Shown here one piece after another: positions 48,437 to 57,370 of a stretch of DNA of 64,000 nt. The stretch is taken from the NCBI RefSeq assembly GCF_905397395.1, contig NZ_CAJPVH010000005.1:62001-126000 (forward strand), read 5' to 3'. Position numbers and translations under genes: made by a program. Origin of the DNA: Cupriavidus campinensis. GTDB lineage: Bacteria; Pseudomonadota; Gammaproteobacteria; Burkholderiales; Burkholderiaceae. The notes under the pieces are model-generated. The model was not told the origin of the DNA. It made no database searches and was given only the letters and a program-made list of their open reading frames with translations. The first letter of the stretch is position 1; the number at the start of each line of letters is the position of its first letter.

Positions 48437-50653
48437 TCACGTGCGCGCCTTCAGTTGATCGCCCACCGGCAGGGTGTGCAGCCGCCGGCCCGTGGCCGCG
48501 TGGATGGCGTTGGCCAGCGCGGGCTGGAGCGCGGACGTTCCCGGCTCGCCGATGCCGCCCGGCGCCTCGCTGCTCTTGACGATATGGACGTCGATCTCCG
48601 GTGTCTCGTTGATGCGCAGCATCCGGTAGTCGTTGAAGTTGCTCTGCTCGACGCGGCCCGCCCGGATCGTGATCTGGCTGTAGAGCGCCGCCGTCAGGCC
48701 AAAGATGATGCCGCCCTGCATCTGCGCCTCGATCGTGTCCGGGTTGACCGCCATGCCGCAGTCGACCACGCAGGTGACGCGGTTCACGCGCACCTCGCCG
48801 TTCTGCACGGTCACATCGACGACCATCGCGAAAAAGCTGTCGAACGCATGCATCACGGAGACGCCGCTGCCCCGGCCATTGCCCTGGGACACGCCCGGCT
48901 TCCATCCGGAGGCCCGCACCGCCTCGTTCAGCACATACAACGCGCGCGGGGACTTGCGCAGCAGATCCCGCCGGTACGCCACCGGGTCCACCTTGGCGGC
49001 TTGCGCCAGCATGTCGATAAAGCTCTCGACCACAAAGGCGCCGCGCGTGGGCCCGACGCCGCGCCAGAAGGCCGTTGGCACGTCCCGCGGCTCCTGGCGC
49101 ACGTAGTCAACCAGCTGGTTGGGCAGGTCGTAGGGCAATTCCGCCGCCACCGCCACGGCATCGGGATCGACGCCATTCGGCATCATCGCGGCCGGCGCGT
49201 AGCGGGCCATGATCGAGGAGCCGACAATGCGGTGCTGCCAGGCCAGCGGCTTGCCGCTATCGTCCAGCCCGGCGGAAATCCGGTCGTAGTAGTACGGGCG
49301 GTACATGTCGTGCTGGATATCCTCCTCGCGCGTCCACACCACCTTCACCGGCACGCGCAGTTGCCGGGCGATCTTCACGGCCTGCGTGACCATGTCGATT
49401 TCCAGCCGCCGGCCGAAGCCGCCGCCGAGCAGGTAGTTGTGCACGGTGATCTTGCCGGGCGGCAGTCCGGTGACCCTGGCGGCCGCATCGACCACGCGCC
49501 CGGGCACCTGCGTGCCGGTCCAGACTTCGCAGCCATCCGGGCGCACATGCACGGTGCAGTTCACCGGCTCCATGGTCGCGTGCGCGAGGAACGGCTGCTG
49601 GAAGACCGCATCGATGCGCGTGCGGGCCTTGGCGAATGCCTTGTCGACATCGCCTTCCCGGCGCGCCACGGCGCCGCTGCGGCGCGAGGCCTTGACGAGG
49701 TCGGCGACGATCGTCTCCGTCGATACCTTGGCGCCCGGCCCTTCGTTCCAGCGAATCACCAGCGCCTGCAGCCCGCGCTTTGCCGCCCAGGTGTGGGCGC
49801 CGATCACGGCCACACCGTTGTCGAAGCGGACCACCTGCTGCACCCCGGGCATCTTGCGGGCGTGCGTGTCATCGACGCTGGCCAGCGTGCCGCCGAACAC
49901 CGGGCACGTGGCAATCGCCGCATAGACCATGCCCGGCAGCCGCACGTCCAGGCCGAACATGGCGGTGCCGTCGACCTTCTCCGGGGAGTCGAGCCGCTTC
50001 ACCCGCGTGCCGATCAGCCGGAAATCCTTCGGCGCCTTGAGCCGGACGTCCTGCGGCGGCGGCAGCTTCGCCGCGTCGTCTACCAGCTCGCCATAGCCGA
50101 TGCTGCGGCGGCTGGGCGGATGCGTTACCCGGCCCGCCTGCGCGATACAGGTCGATGGATCGACCTTCCAGCGCCGCGCGGCAGCCGTGACGAGTAGCGT
50201 CCGCGCGCTGGCGCCGGCCTTGCGCATCGGCTCCCACGCGTAGCGGATCGAGGTCGAGGCGCCGGTCAGTTGCTCGCCCAGCAGCGGGTCGTTGAACAGC
50301 TTGCCATCGGGCGGCGCATGGACGAGCGTGATGCGCTCCAGCGGCACTTCCAGCTCCTCCGCCAACAGCATGGGAATCGACGTATAGACGCCCTGCCCCA
50401 TCTCCACCTTCGGCATGATCAGCGTGACCTGCCCGCTGCGCGCGATCTGGATGAACGCGTTGGGCGCGAACACGCCCGGCTGCGGCGTCTCCACGCCATC
50501 CCCGCCGATGACCGACCGGCGCCCTTCGCCCTGGCTGCGCGCCGGCACGCTGAAGCCGAACAGCAGGCCACCGCCGCCGGCAGCGCCGACCATCGCGGCG
50601 AACTTGAGGAAGCCTCGGCGCGAGACGTCCGTCTCCTGTGCATCGCCATGCAT
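48437..50653 (-). CDS. Molybdopterin-binding subunit, isoquinoline/aldehyde oxidoreductase type
   Basis: 738 residues. A Tat signal (DVSRRGFLKFAAMVGAAGGGG) sends it to the periplasm or inner membrane. Xanthine-dehydrogenase-family motifs include KVEMGQGVYTSIPMLLAEEL, GGGFGRRLEIDMVTQAVKIA and the catalytic-Glu segment GGIGEPGTSALQPALANAI. The pattern matches IorB and the large subunit of periplasmic aldehyde dehydrogenases, which oxidise aldehydes or N-heterocycles with water as oxygen source. It forms a complex with the 2Fe-2S subunit (1 bp upstream) and the cytochrome c downstream. Confidence 0.93.
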   Translation of the reverse strand: MHGDAQETDVSRRGFLKFAAMVGAAGGGGLLFGFSVPARSQGEGRRSVIGGDGVETPQPGVFAPNAFIQIARSGQVTLIMPKVEMGQGVYTSIPMLLAEELEVPLERITLVHAPPDGKLFNDPLLGEQLTGASTSIRYAWEPMRKAGASARTLLVTAAARRWKVDPSTCIAQAGRVTHPPSRRSIGYGELVDDAAKLPPPQDVRLKAPKDFRLIGTRVKRLDSPEKVDGTAMFGLDVRLPGMVYAAIATCPVFGGTLASVDDTHARKMPGVQQVVRFDNGVAVIGAHTWAAKRGLQALVIRWNEGPGAKVSTETIVADLVKASRRSGAVARREGDVDKAFAKARTRIDAVFQQPFLAHATMEPVNCTVHVRPDGCEVWTGTQVPGRVVDAAARVTGLPPGKITVHNYLLGGGFGRRLEIDMVTQAVKIARQLRVPVKVVWTREEDIQHDMYRPYYYDRISAGLDDSGKPLAWQHRIVGSSIMARYAPAAMMPNGVDPDAVAVAAELPYDLPNQLVDYVRQEPRDVPTAFWRGVGPTRGAFVVESFIDMLAQAAKVDPVAYRRDLLRKSPRALYVLNEAVRASGWKPGVSQGNGRGSGVSVMHAFDSFFAMVVDVTVQNGEVRVNRVTCVVDCGMAVNPDTIEAQMQGGIIFGLTAALYSQITIRAGRVEQSNFNDYRMLRINETPEIDVHIVKSSEAPGGIGEPGTSALQPALANAIHAATGRRLHTLPVGDQLKART

Positions 50654-50654
50654 G

Positions 50655-51110
50655 TCAGGCTTCCTTCGCGGCCTGCCTGACGGCGGCGCGGATGCGGTTG
50701 TACGTGCCGCAGCGGCAGATATTGCCTGCCATCGCGGCATCGATATCGGCGTCGCTCGGCTTCGGATTGCTGGCGATCAGCGCCGCCGCCGACATCACCT
50801 GGCCCGACTGGCAGTAGCCGCACTGCACGACATCGAGCGCGCGCCACGCGGCCTGCACGCGCTGGCCGGCCGGCGTCGCGCTAACGCCCTCGATCGTGGT
50901 GATCTTGCGCTCGCCAACGGCCGAGACCGGCATCACGCAGGCCCGCACCGCCACGCCATCGAGGTGGACGGTGCACGCGCCGCACTGGGCGATGCCGCAG
51001 CCGAACTTGGTGCCCGTCAGGCCGACGAGGTCACGAATCGCCCACAGCAGGGGCATGTCGGGCGGCGCATCGATCGTGTGCTGCCGGCCGTTGATATCCA
51101 GTCTTACCAT
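50655..51110 (-). CDS. 2Fe-2S subunit (IorA/CoxS type) of the molybdenum oxidoreductase
   Basis: 151 residues. Two [2Fe-2S] motifs: plant-type [13 protein letters not shown] with the closing Cys in RACVMPV, and the C-terminal [12 protein letters not shown] with [12 protein letters not shown]. It carries electrons from the molybdopterin subunit to the cytochrome. It starts at ATG 51110 and ends 1 bp before the large subunit. Confidence 0.95.
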   Translation of the reverse strand: MVRLDINGRQHTIDAPPDMPLLWAIRDLVGLTGTKFGCGIAQCGACTVHLDGVAVRACVMPVSAVGERKITTIEGVSATPAGQRVQAAWRALDVVQCGYCQSGQVMSAAALIASNPKPSDADIDAAMAGNICRCGTYNRIRAAVRQAAKEA

Positions 51111-51146
51111 GTGTGCCGCTCCGGTTTAGGGGGGATGCGCCAGCGC

Positions 51147-51554
51147 TCAGGGGCTGAGCGCGAAGCGCTGCGTGCCGTCCACCGGCGCGAGCCAGTACGG
51201 CGCGCGATCGGTATAGATCTCAAGGCCGGGCGGCTGGATGCCGGCCAGGCTGTCCAGCGTGCCTGCCTTCACCAGCACCACGCCGGGCATCGTCGACACC
51301 CGGGTGAGGATGGGCGACCCGCAACTACCGCAGAAATGGCGATACGAGGGATGCCCGCTGTCGCCCCGGTCCTCGAACACCCTGGTCTCGCCGTGCTGCG
51401 TGAAGTTGGCCTCCTTCACGAAGAGGTTGAACGAGAACAGGCTGGCGCTCTGTTTCTGGCAGTGCCGGCAATGGCAGATGGCCGCCGTCTCCGGCTCGCC
51501 CTTCATCACGTAACGCACGGCTCCGCACAGGCAGCCGCCTTGTCTTTCCTTCAT
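51147..51554 (-). CDS. GFA-family zinc protein (CENP-V/Gfa-like)
   Basis: 135 residues. Zinc-binding cysteines occur as GGCLCGAVRY, CHCRHCQKQSASLFSFN and FCGSCGSPILTR. The family is named after glutathione-dependent formaldehyde-activating enzyme, though most members have unproven function. It lies between the zinc alcohol dehydrogenase (28 bp upstream) and the 2Fe-2S subunit (36 bp downstream), so it is probably part of the alcohol/aldehyde oxidation operon. Confidence 0.88.
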   Translation of the reverse strand: MKERQGGCLCGAVRYVMKGEPETAAICHCRHCQKQSASLFSFNLFVKEANFTQHGETRVFEDRGDSGHPSYRHFCGSCGSPILTRVSTMPGVVLVKAGTLDSLAGIQPPGLEIYTDRAPYWLAPVDGTQRFALSP

Positions 51555-51582
51555 GATTGGGATTCCCTGTTGATAGGTTGGA

Positions 51583-52611
51583 TCAGTGTGACGGGTCTGG
51601 CGTCAGCACGATCTTGAAGCGGGCCTTTCCGCTCTTCATGCGTTCGTAGGCTTCCGCCGCGCGGGACAGCGGGTACTGCTCGATCATCGGCCGCACGCCG
51701 GACAGCGCGCTGAAGGCCAGCGTCTCCTGCGATTGCGCGGCCGTGCCCGATGGCCAGCCTTCCACGGCATTGCGGCGCATGATGAACTGCGTGGCCGAGA
51801 CGGCGATGGGCTCCTCGGTCCAGCCGAGCATGACCATCCTGCCGTTCATGCCCAGCCCGCCGAGCGCGCCGCTCATCGCCTTGCCGCTGTTCGCGGTCGC
51901 CAGGATCACGCGCGCGCCACCGAGCGCCTGCAGCGCTTCGGCAACATCCTGCGTGGCGGCGTCGATGTAGTGATGCGCGCCGAGGTCGCACACCAGCGTC
52001 GCCTTGTCCTGCCCCAGCGCGATGGCTACGGTGACGAAGCCCATCTGCCGCGCGAACTGCACGCCGATATGGCCGAGGCCGCCCACGCCCAGGATGGCCA
52101 CCACGTCCCCGGCGCGCGCACCGCTGTGGCGCAGCGCGTTGAAGGTAGTCAGGCCCGCGCAGAGCAGCGGCGCGGCATCGACGTCCGCAAGCGCGTCCGG
52201 CATGCGGGCGAGCGCCTCCTGCGGCGCCACCATGTACTCCGCATATCCACCGTCGTAGCTGATGCCAGGCACGCGCAGGTTGTCACAGCGCACGAAGTCG
52301 CCATGCCGGCAGTTGTCACAGTGCCCGCAGTGGCCACCGTGCCAGCCCACGCCCACCCGCTGCCCGGGCTGCCAGCCTTGCACGCCAGCGCCGATCTCGT
52401 CGATCACGCCCGCAATCTCATGGCCCGGCACACGCGGATACTGGATCCCCGGCCACGAGCCATCCAGCGTATGCGAGTCGCTGTGACAGATGCCACAGGC
52501 CTGCACCTTGATCCGCACATGCCCCGCGGGCGGCTCCGGGATCTCGCGATCCACCAGCTCCAGCGGGCCGCCTGCCTGCGCCACCTGCACCGCGCGCATG
52601 GTTCGCATCAT
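51583..52611 (-). CDS. Zinc-dependent alcohol dehydrogenase (MDR family)
   Basis: 342 residues. Catalytic zinc ligands are in CGICHSDSHTLDG and GHEIAG; the structural zinc is CGHCDNCRHGDFVRC. The coenzyme domain has LGVGGLGHIGVQFARQMG. It oxidises a primary or aromatic alcohol with NAD+, or reduces the aldehyde. Its start overlaps the aldehyde dehydrogenase stop by 4 bp. Adjacent MET codons at 52611 and 52608; ATG 52611 is taken. It fits an alcohol, aldehyde, acid sequence with the preceding gene. Confidence 0.93.
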   Translation of the reverse strand: MMRTMRAVQVAQAGGPLELVDREIPEPPAGHVRIKVQACGICHSDSHTLDGSWPGIQYPRVPGHEIAGVIDEIGAGVQGWQPGQRVGVGWHGGHCGHCDNCRHGDFVRCDNLRVPGISYDGGYAEYMVAPQEALARMPDALADVDAAPLLCAGLTTFNALRHSGARAGDVVAILGVGGLGHIGVQFARQMGFVTVAIALGQDKATLVCDLGAHHYIDAATQDVAEALQALGGARVILATANSGKAMSGALGGLGMNGRMVMLGWTEEPIAVSATQFIMRRNAVEGWPSGTAAQSQETLAFSALSGVRPMIEQYPLSRAAEAYERMKSGKARFKIVLTPDPSH

Positions 52612-53993
52612 TGGCTCCCGGCGGCGTCGGCGATGCGGATCAGCTTGCGGTTGAGGAACTCGCCAATGCCCTGTTCGGACAGTTCACGGCCAAAGCCCGA
52701 GTTCTTGACGCCACCGAACGGCAGGCCCGGGGAGTCGACGAAGCACGAGTTGATGTAGACCATGCCCGACTCGATGCGGGACGCCACCTGCTTCGCATGC
52801 TCGATATCGGCGTCGAAGACAAAGGCGCCCAGGCCGTACTTGGAGTCGTTGGCCAGGGCGATAGCCGCTTCCTCGCTATCCACCACATAGAAGGACAGCA
52901 CGGGGCCGAAGGCTTCCTGTTGATACAGCGGATTGTCTTCGGCGATGTCAGTGATGATGGTCGGCTCGAGGTAGAAGCCGGGGCGGTCCACCCGCTTGCC
53001 ACCGTAGACGATCGTCGCGCCGGCAGCCTTGGCGTCCTCGATCTGCTTGAGCAGCCCTTCCAGCGCGCGTTCGCTGACGAGGGGGCCGAGCAACGTGGTC
53101 TCGTCCGTGGGGTCGCCCACCTTGATGGCGGCAAACCGCTCCTTCAGCGCCGCCAGCATCTGGGCGCCCCGAGTCTTGCCCACCACGATCACGCGCTTGA
53201 TATTGACGCAGCCCTGCCCCGAGTTGAACGTGCGGCCCATCACGCACTGTTCCACCGCGTGATCGAGCGGCGCGCCCTCCAGGATCAGCGCCGGATCGCT
53301 GCCGCCCAGCTCCAGGATCACCTTCTTGAGATTGCGTCCGGCACGCTCGCCCACGGACGTGCCCGCCCGCTCGCTGCCGGTAAGCGCCACGCCGCGCACG
53401 CGGAAATCGTCGATCAGGCTGGCGATCTGGTCGATGCTGCAAAACAGGTTCGTGTACACACCCTCCGGCGCGCCGGCTTCCTCGAACAGCCGCGCGAAGG
53501 CGAGCGCGCACTGCGGCACGTTCTCGGCATGCTTCATCAACACCACGTTGCCGGCGATCAATTGCGGCGCGGCCACGCGCACCAGCTGGTAGTAAGGGAA
53601 ATTCCAGGGCTCAATCGCCAGGATCACGCCGATGGGCTCGGCCACCACCGTGGCGCCGGGCTCGCCGGGCAATGCCTGCGCCGCGAGCAGCCGTTCGCCA
53701 TGCTCGGCGTAGTAATCCAGGATGTCCGCGACAAGATCGATCTCCATATAGCCAAAGCGGACCACTTTGCCCATTTCCAGGGTCGGATACTTCGCGTATT
53801 CATCGCGCTTCTCGCGCAGGATCTGGGCCGCCCGGCCCACGATGCGGGCCCGCTCGGCCACGGAACGGAACTTCCAGTCCTCGCGATAACGCTTTTCCGC
53901 GGTGTCCAGCGCCGCGAAGACTTGCGCATCGGTTTGCAGCGGAAATTCCTTCACGAATTCGCCCGTGGCCGGATTGACTGTACGAAAGCTCAT
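52608..53993 (-). CDS. Aldehyde dehydrogenase (succinate-semialdehyde dehydrogenase type)
   Basis: 461 residues. The active site has Asn131 (EPWNFPYY), Glu228 (LELGGSDP) and Cys262 (NSGQGCVNIKR); the usual FTGS-type nucleotide segment is VALTGSERAG. It resembles NAD(P)+-dependent succinate-semialdehyde dehydrogenases but substrate is not fixed by sequence. It is the first gene of an operon continuing with ADH, Gfa, the 2Fe-2S, molybdopterin and cytochrome genes, all on the minus strand with gaps of at most 36 bp. A LacI-type promoter lies 34 bp upstream. Confidence 0.93.
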   Translation of the reverse strand: MSFRTVNPATGEFVKEFPLQTDAQVFAALDTAEKRYREDWKFRSVAERARIVGRAAQILREKRDEYAKYPTLEMGKVVRFGYMEIDLVADILDYYAEHGERLLAAQALPGEPGATVVAEPIGVILAIEPWNFPYYQLVRVAAPQLIAGNVVLMKHAENVPQCALAFARLFEEAGAPEGVYTNLFCSIDQIASLIDDFRVRGVALTGSERAGTSVGERAGRNLKKVILELGGSDPALILEGAPLDHAVEQCVMGRTFNSGQGCVNIKRVIVVGKTRGAQMLAALKERFAAIKVGDPTDETTLLGPLVSERALEGLLKQIEDAKAAGATIVYGGKRVDRPGFYLEPTIITDIAEDNPLYQQEAFGPVLSFYVVDSEEAAIALANDSKYGLGAFVFDADIEHAKQVASRIESGMVYINSCFVDSPGLPFGGVKNSGFGRELSEQGIGEFLNRKLIRIADAAGSQ

Positions 53994-54026
53994 GGTCTGA
54001 CTCCTGTTGAGAGTTTCGAAAATGAA

Positions 54027-54073
54027 TCGAAAACGATTTCGATAAAAATAGTACCACAGCCGATAAATTTCAA
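54027..54073 (-). promoter_or_regulatory. LacI-controlled promoter of the aldehyde dehydrogenase operon
   Basis: Minus strand: -35 TTGAAA (54068-54073), 17-bp spacer, -10 TATTTT (54045-54050), then an operator TCGAAATCGTTTTCGA (54027-54042) whose half-sites match the consensus. Same spacing as the three other promoters of this set, 18 kb from the LacI gene. Confidence 0.78.
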
Positions 54074-54148
54074 CCTGCTGCCACATTGTCTGATGGACAA
54101 CGTCCCGAAAACGGTTTCACACCCTGCCCAGGACCCAATTCCGGAACG

Positions 54149-54183
54149 AAAAAAGGGCCGACAGCGTCACCGCTGCCGGCCCT
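54149..54183 (-). terminator. Intrinsic terminator of the Lpd-like gene
   Basis: Minus strand: stem AGGGCCG / CGGCCCT with an inner AGCG/CGCT pair (54154-54183), followed by six T residues. It ends 40 bp past the stop at 54223. Confidence 0.88.
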
Positions 54184-54222
54184 CCCAACCAGACTCTGGT
54201 CAGTCCTGCTGCTACTTATTCA

Positions 54223-55629
54223 TCACTTTTTTGTCGCATCTGCCAGCTTGGCTTCCGCGTCGCGCAGCGCGGTGCGCAGGCCCTCTTCCACCACCGGGTG
54301 GTAGAACGGCATGGCCAGCATCTGGGCGATGGTCAGGCCTTGCTGGCAGGACCACGCCAACAGGTGGGCGATGTTCTCTGCACGCGGGCCCATCCACTCG
54401 GCACCAAGGAAGCGGCCCGTGGCGATGTCCGCATAGACGTGCATCAGGCCCTTGTTCTTCAGCATCACGCGACTGCGGCCCTGATCCTCGAAGCTGACCT
54501 CGCCCGTGACGAAGCTGCCCGGCTCCAGGCTGGCGTAGCTGTTGCCGACGATGGCCAGTTGCGGATCGGAGAACACCACGGCCAGCATGGCGCGGCGTGC
54601 CAGCGGGCGCACGTCGGGCCAGCGCGCGGCGTTGTCGCCGGCGGCCTTGCCTTCGTCGGCGGCCTCGTGCAGTAGCGGGAGCACGTTGTTGGCATCGCCG
54701 GCGATGAACACCGGCGCGGTGCCGCACTGGAGCGTGAGCGGGTCGAAGACCGGCACGCCGCGTGCGTCGAGCGCCAGCCCGGCGTTCTCGATCGCCAGGT
54801 TATCGACATTCGGGCGGCGTCCCGTGGCCGCCAGCACGTAGGCGAAGCGCTCGGTCACGCGCTGGCCGTCGGCGTCCTCGAACGTGATCACCGCTTCGTC
54901 GCCCTCACGGCGCATGTCGGTCACGCGGGCGTCGGGCTGCAACGAGAATTCCTGGTTGAACGCCTGCGCGGCATAGGCGCGGATCGCCGGATCGGTGAAC
55001 GGGCCGACCGCGCCGCCCACGCCAAACACGCGCACCCGCACGCCCAGCCGGGACAGCGCCTGGCCCAGTTCGAGCCCGATCACGCCGGGGCCGAACACCG
55101 CCACGCTGGCGGGCAGGTCGTCCCAGGCGAACACATCGTCATTGACGATCAGCCGGTTGCCAAACACCTGGAATGACGGCGGCACGGCCGGACGCGAGCC
55201 CGTGGCAATCACCACGCGGCTGGCGCGCACCGTGGTGTGGTCGTCGATCTCCAGCACGGTGTTGTCGATGAAGCGCGCATGGCCGATCAGGCGATGCGCT
55301 GTCGGAATGCTCTCCGTGCCGCGCACCACGAAGCCGACGAAGCGGTCGCGCTCGCTACGGACGCGGGCCATGACCTCGCGGCCATCGACGCGCACCGGGC
55401 CATCCACATGCACGCCGAACGCGCCGGTGTGGCGCGCCTCGTGGGCGGCCTCGGCGGCGGCGATCAGCAGCTTCGACGGCATGCATCCCACGCGGGCGCA
55501 GGTGGTGCCGTAGGCCCCGCCCTCGATGATCACGGCGCGCTTGCCGGCCGCGATGGCGGCACGGTAGGCGGCGAGGCCAGCGGTGCCTGCGCCAATCACG
55601 GCTACGTCGGTCTGGATGGTCGTCTTCAT
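54223..55629 (-). CDS. Dihydrolipoyl dehydrogenase-like flavoprotein
   Basis: 468 residues of the class I disulfide oxidoreductase family. FAD motif VIGAGTAGL, redox-active Cys44/Cys49 (GTTCARVGCMPSK), NAD motif VFGPGVIGLELGQAL, and FAD-contact ATGRRPN and FIAGDANN. The C-terminal His-Glu pair appears as YHPVVEEGLRTALRD rather than HAHPTLSE, suggesting a relative of dihydrolipoyl dehydrogenase rather than the housekeeping enzyme. It may supply reduced lipoyl groups or a similar thiol. It stands alone with a terminator and is near the Prx-Grx gene. Confidence 0.88.
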   Translation of the reverse strand: MKTTIQTDVAVIGAGTAGLAAYRAAIAAGKRAVIIEGGAYGTTCARVGCMPSKLLIAAAEAAHEARHTGAFGVHVDGPVRVDGREVMARVRSERDRFVGFVVRGTESIPTAHRLIGHARFIDNTVLEIDDHTTVRASRVVIATGSRPAVPPSFQVFGNRLIVNDDVFAWDDLPASVAVFGPGVIGLELGQALSRLGVRVRVFGVGGAVGPFTDPAIRAYAAQAFNQEFSLQPDARVTDMRREGDEAVITFEDADGQRVTERFAYVLAATGRRPNVDNLAIENAGLALDARGVPVFDPLTLQCGTAPVFIAGDANNVLPLLHEAADEGKAAGDNAARWPDVRPLARRAMLAVVFSDPQLAIVGNSYASLEPGSFVTGEVSFEDQGRSRVMLKNKGLMHVYADIATGRFLGAEWMGPRAENIAHLLAWSCQQGLTIAQMLAMPFYHPVVEEGLRTALRDAEAKLADATKK

Positions 55630-55806
55630 GATGCGATTCCTGGTAATGAGCGGTTTGCTGGCTTTTTCTCAATCAGCGGACGGCATGACACCGGCGCCAG
55701 GCTGGGCGCCCGATGTCATCGGATCCGACGACTGTCCTGCTTCGGGAAATGTCCCCCTGGACACCGGCGGGAAACCGGGCCAGGGGAGGACGCGGGAGGG
55801 ATGCGC
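55630..55806. other. Intergenic region before Prx-Grx gene end
   Basis: 177 bp between two minus-strand genes. No open frame or strong hairpin that I can support; it holds the promoter of the Lpd-like gene. Confidence 0.35.
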
Positions 55807-56538
55807 TTAGCGCGACAGGTACTGCTCGAGCGCTTCAGCGCCGCCGATCAGATTGCCGTTGATGAACACCTGCGGGGCCGTCATGCTGCCGGACACTGCG
55901 CCCAGCACCTTGCCACGCACCTTGTTTTCCAGCGGCACGTCGATGTACTCGAAACCGTTGTCCGACAGCAGTTGCTTGGCCTTGGCACAGTGCGAGCAGC
56001 CGATCTTCGAGAACACCACGACCTGGTCGGGGCTCTTCGCGTTCGGGGCGATGTGGTTCAGCATCGTGTCGGCGTCCGAGACCTTGAACGGGTCGCCCGG
56101 CTCTTCCGGCTCGATAAACATCTTGGTCACCACGCCGTCCTTGACCAGCATCGAATAGCGCCAGCTGCGCTTGCCAAAGCCCAGGTCGGCCTTGTCCACC
56201 AGCATGCCCATGCCGTCGGTGAATTCACCGTTGCCGTCGGGAATCATGGTGATGTTCTGGGACTCCTGGTCCTTCGACCACTCGTTCATCACGAAGGTAT
56301 CGTTCACGGACACGCACAGGATGGCGTCCACGCCCTGCTTGGCGAACACCGGCGCCAGTTCGTTGTAGCGCGGCAGGTGGGTGGACGAGCAGGTCGGCGT
56401 GAAAGCGCCGGGCAGCGAGAAGACCACGACGGTCTTGCCGTCGAACAGTTCGGCCGTGGTCACGTTCTTCCATTCATTGTTCTCACGCACACGGAAGGTG
56501 ACTTGGGGAACGCGTTGGCCTTCGCGGGATTGCAGCAT
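55807..56538 (-). CDS. Peroxiredoxin-glutaredoxin hybrid (Prx5-Grx)
   Basis: 243 residues. The N-terminal Prx5-type domain has the peroxidatic Cys50 in [16 protein letters not shown]. The C-terminal glutaredoxin domain has Cys181-Ser-His-Cys184 ([11 protein letters not shown]) and [14 protein letters not shown]. This hybrid, known from Haemophilus and other Proteobacteria, reduces peroxides using glutathione directly. ATG 56538 is chosen because the frame upstream is not conserved. The upstream region contains ATTG-N7-CTAT (56644-56658), similar to half of an OxyR site; weak evidence. Confidence 0.93.
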   Translation of the reverse strand: MLQSREGQRVPQVTFRVRENNEWKNVTTAELFDGKTVVVFSLPGAFTPTCSSTHLPRYNELAPVFAKQGVDAILCVSVNDTFVMNEWSKDQESQNITMIPDGNGEFTDGMGMLVDKADLGFGKRSWRYSMLVKDGVVTKMFIEPEEPGDPFKVSDADTMLNHIAPNAKSPDQVVVFSKIGCSHCAKAKQLLSDNGFEYIDVPLENKVRGKVLGAVSGSMTAPQVFINGNLIGGAEALEQYLSR

Positions 56539-56780
56539 CGGTAAGACTCCTCTGGGTTGGGTTGGGCGCCACGTGTTGTAGCGATGGGGTGGATTCTGAA
56601 GATTGAGATGTGATTTGTACAATTCATCGTTCCTACCTGTCCGATTGAAACAATCTATTATCATTCGGCGTTATCCGATTGCTTTTTCCTATCAGACGGC
56701 GTTCTGACCGCTGGCGCCGCCCGTGAAATGTTGTAAAGAAGCGGCCCGCCGTGCAGCACGGCGGTTAGCATCCGGGCTTG

Positions 56781-56806
56781 AAAAAGGCGGGGTATGCCGC
56801 CTTTTG
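56781..56806 (+). terminator. Intrinsic terminator in a leader region
   Basis: AAAGGCGG / CCGCCTTT (56783-56790 with 56797-56804), loop GGTATG, followed by TTTT. It lies 22 bp before the ATG of the gene at 56828; no plus-strand gene precedes it, so it ends either a leader RNA or an unannotated small RNA. A second perfect stem CCGCCGTGC / GCACGGCGG lies about 25 bp upstream. Confidence 0.75.
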
Positions 56807-56827
56807 TGATGCAATTTTCGTTGCCCG

Positions 56828-57370
56828 ATGTACGACTACATTTGCCCCGGACTGGTCACGCGCGTGTTTCCCCCGCAGCCGCCGCAAGGCGGCCGCGGCG
56901 ACATTCACGTGACGGAAACGATACGCGTGGAGGATGGCCTGGAGGTCATCGGCATCGGCTTTGCCGACCTGCGCTATGTGATGTTCTTCGCGGAGGTGCC
57001 CGAGGACATGGCCGACCCCGCAGCGGGCGAGGTGACCCGGTTCGTCACGGTGGTGCGCGTGGAGGCCGACCACGGCACGATGTTCCTGCCGGACTTCTGG
57101 CGCCTGCCCTGCCCGCACATGGTCTGGCAGTTCTCGGAGGCCCTGCTGTGGGCGATGCGCCACCATGTGGACGCCCACCCGGCGGTGCAGCAGTACGTCT
57201 GCGTGTCGCAGACCCGCAAGATGGATTTCCTGTGCGAGCGTGTGATCCGACAGTTCGCGCGCGCCGGCGGCAACGCGCGCTTCCGCTGCGTAACGCGGCC
57301 CGAACCAGGCAGGACAGGGGAGAAGGAAGGAATCTATGGCTTTGCACGTCACGAACCATGTTCGGCCTGA
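56828..57370 (+). CDS. Hypothetical protein
   Basis: 180 residues from ATG 56828. No family is recognised. It begins MYDYICPGLVTRVFPPQ and contains alternating beta-like segments (DIHVTETIRVEDGLEVIGIG, YVMFFAEVP) then a helical part (MVWQFSEALLWAMRHHVDAHP). It looks like a folded cytosolic protein. Ribosome site is poor and a terminator lies just upstream. A second frame at 57336 with a strong ribosome site overlaps its end. Confidence 0.55.
   Translation: MYDYICPGLVTRVFPPQPPQGGRGDIHVTETIRVEDGLEVIGIGFADLRYVMFFAEVPEDMADPAAGEVTRFVTVVRVEADHGTMFLPDFWRLPCPHMVWQFSEALLWAMRHHVDAHPAVQQYVCVSQTRKMDFLCERVIRQFARAGGNARFRCVTRPEPGRTGEKEGIYGFARHEPCSA

Noticed and set aside
54106-54119. Another LacI operator upstream of the ALDH promoter
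   Set aside because: CGAAAACGGTTTCA has only partial dyad symmetry and lies upstream of the -35; too weak to list with the four clear sites.
56644-56658. OxyR binding site upstream of Prx-Grx
   Set aside because: Only one ATTG-N7-CTAT half fits; the second half required in the OxyR consensus is not present at the right spacing. Not listed as a regulatory feature.
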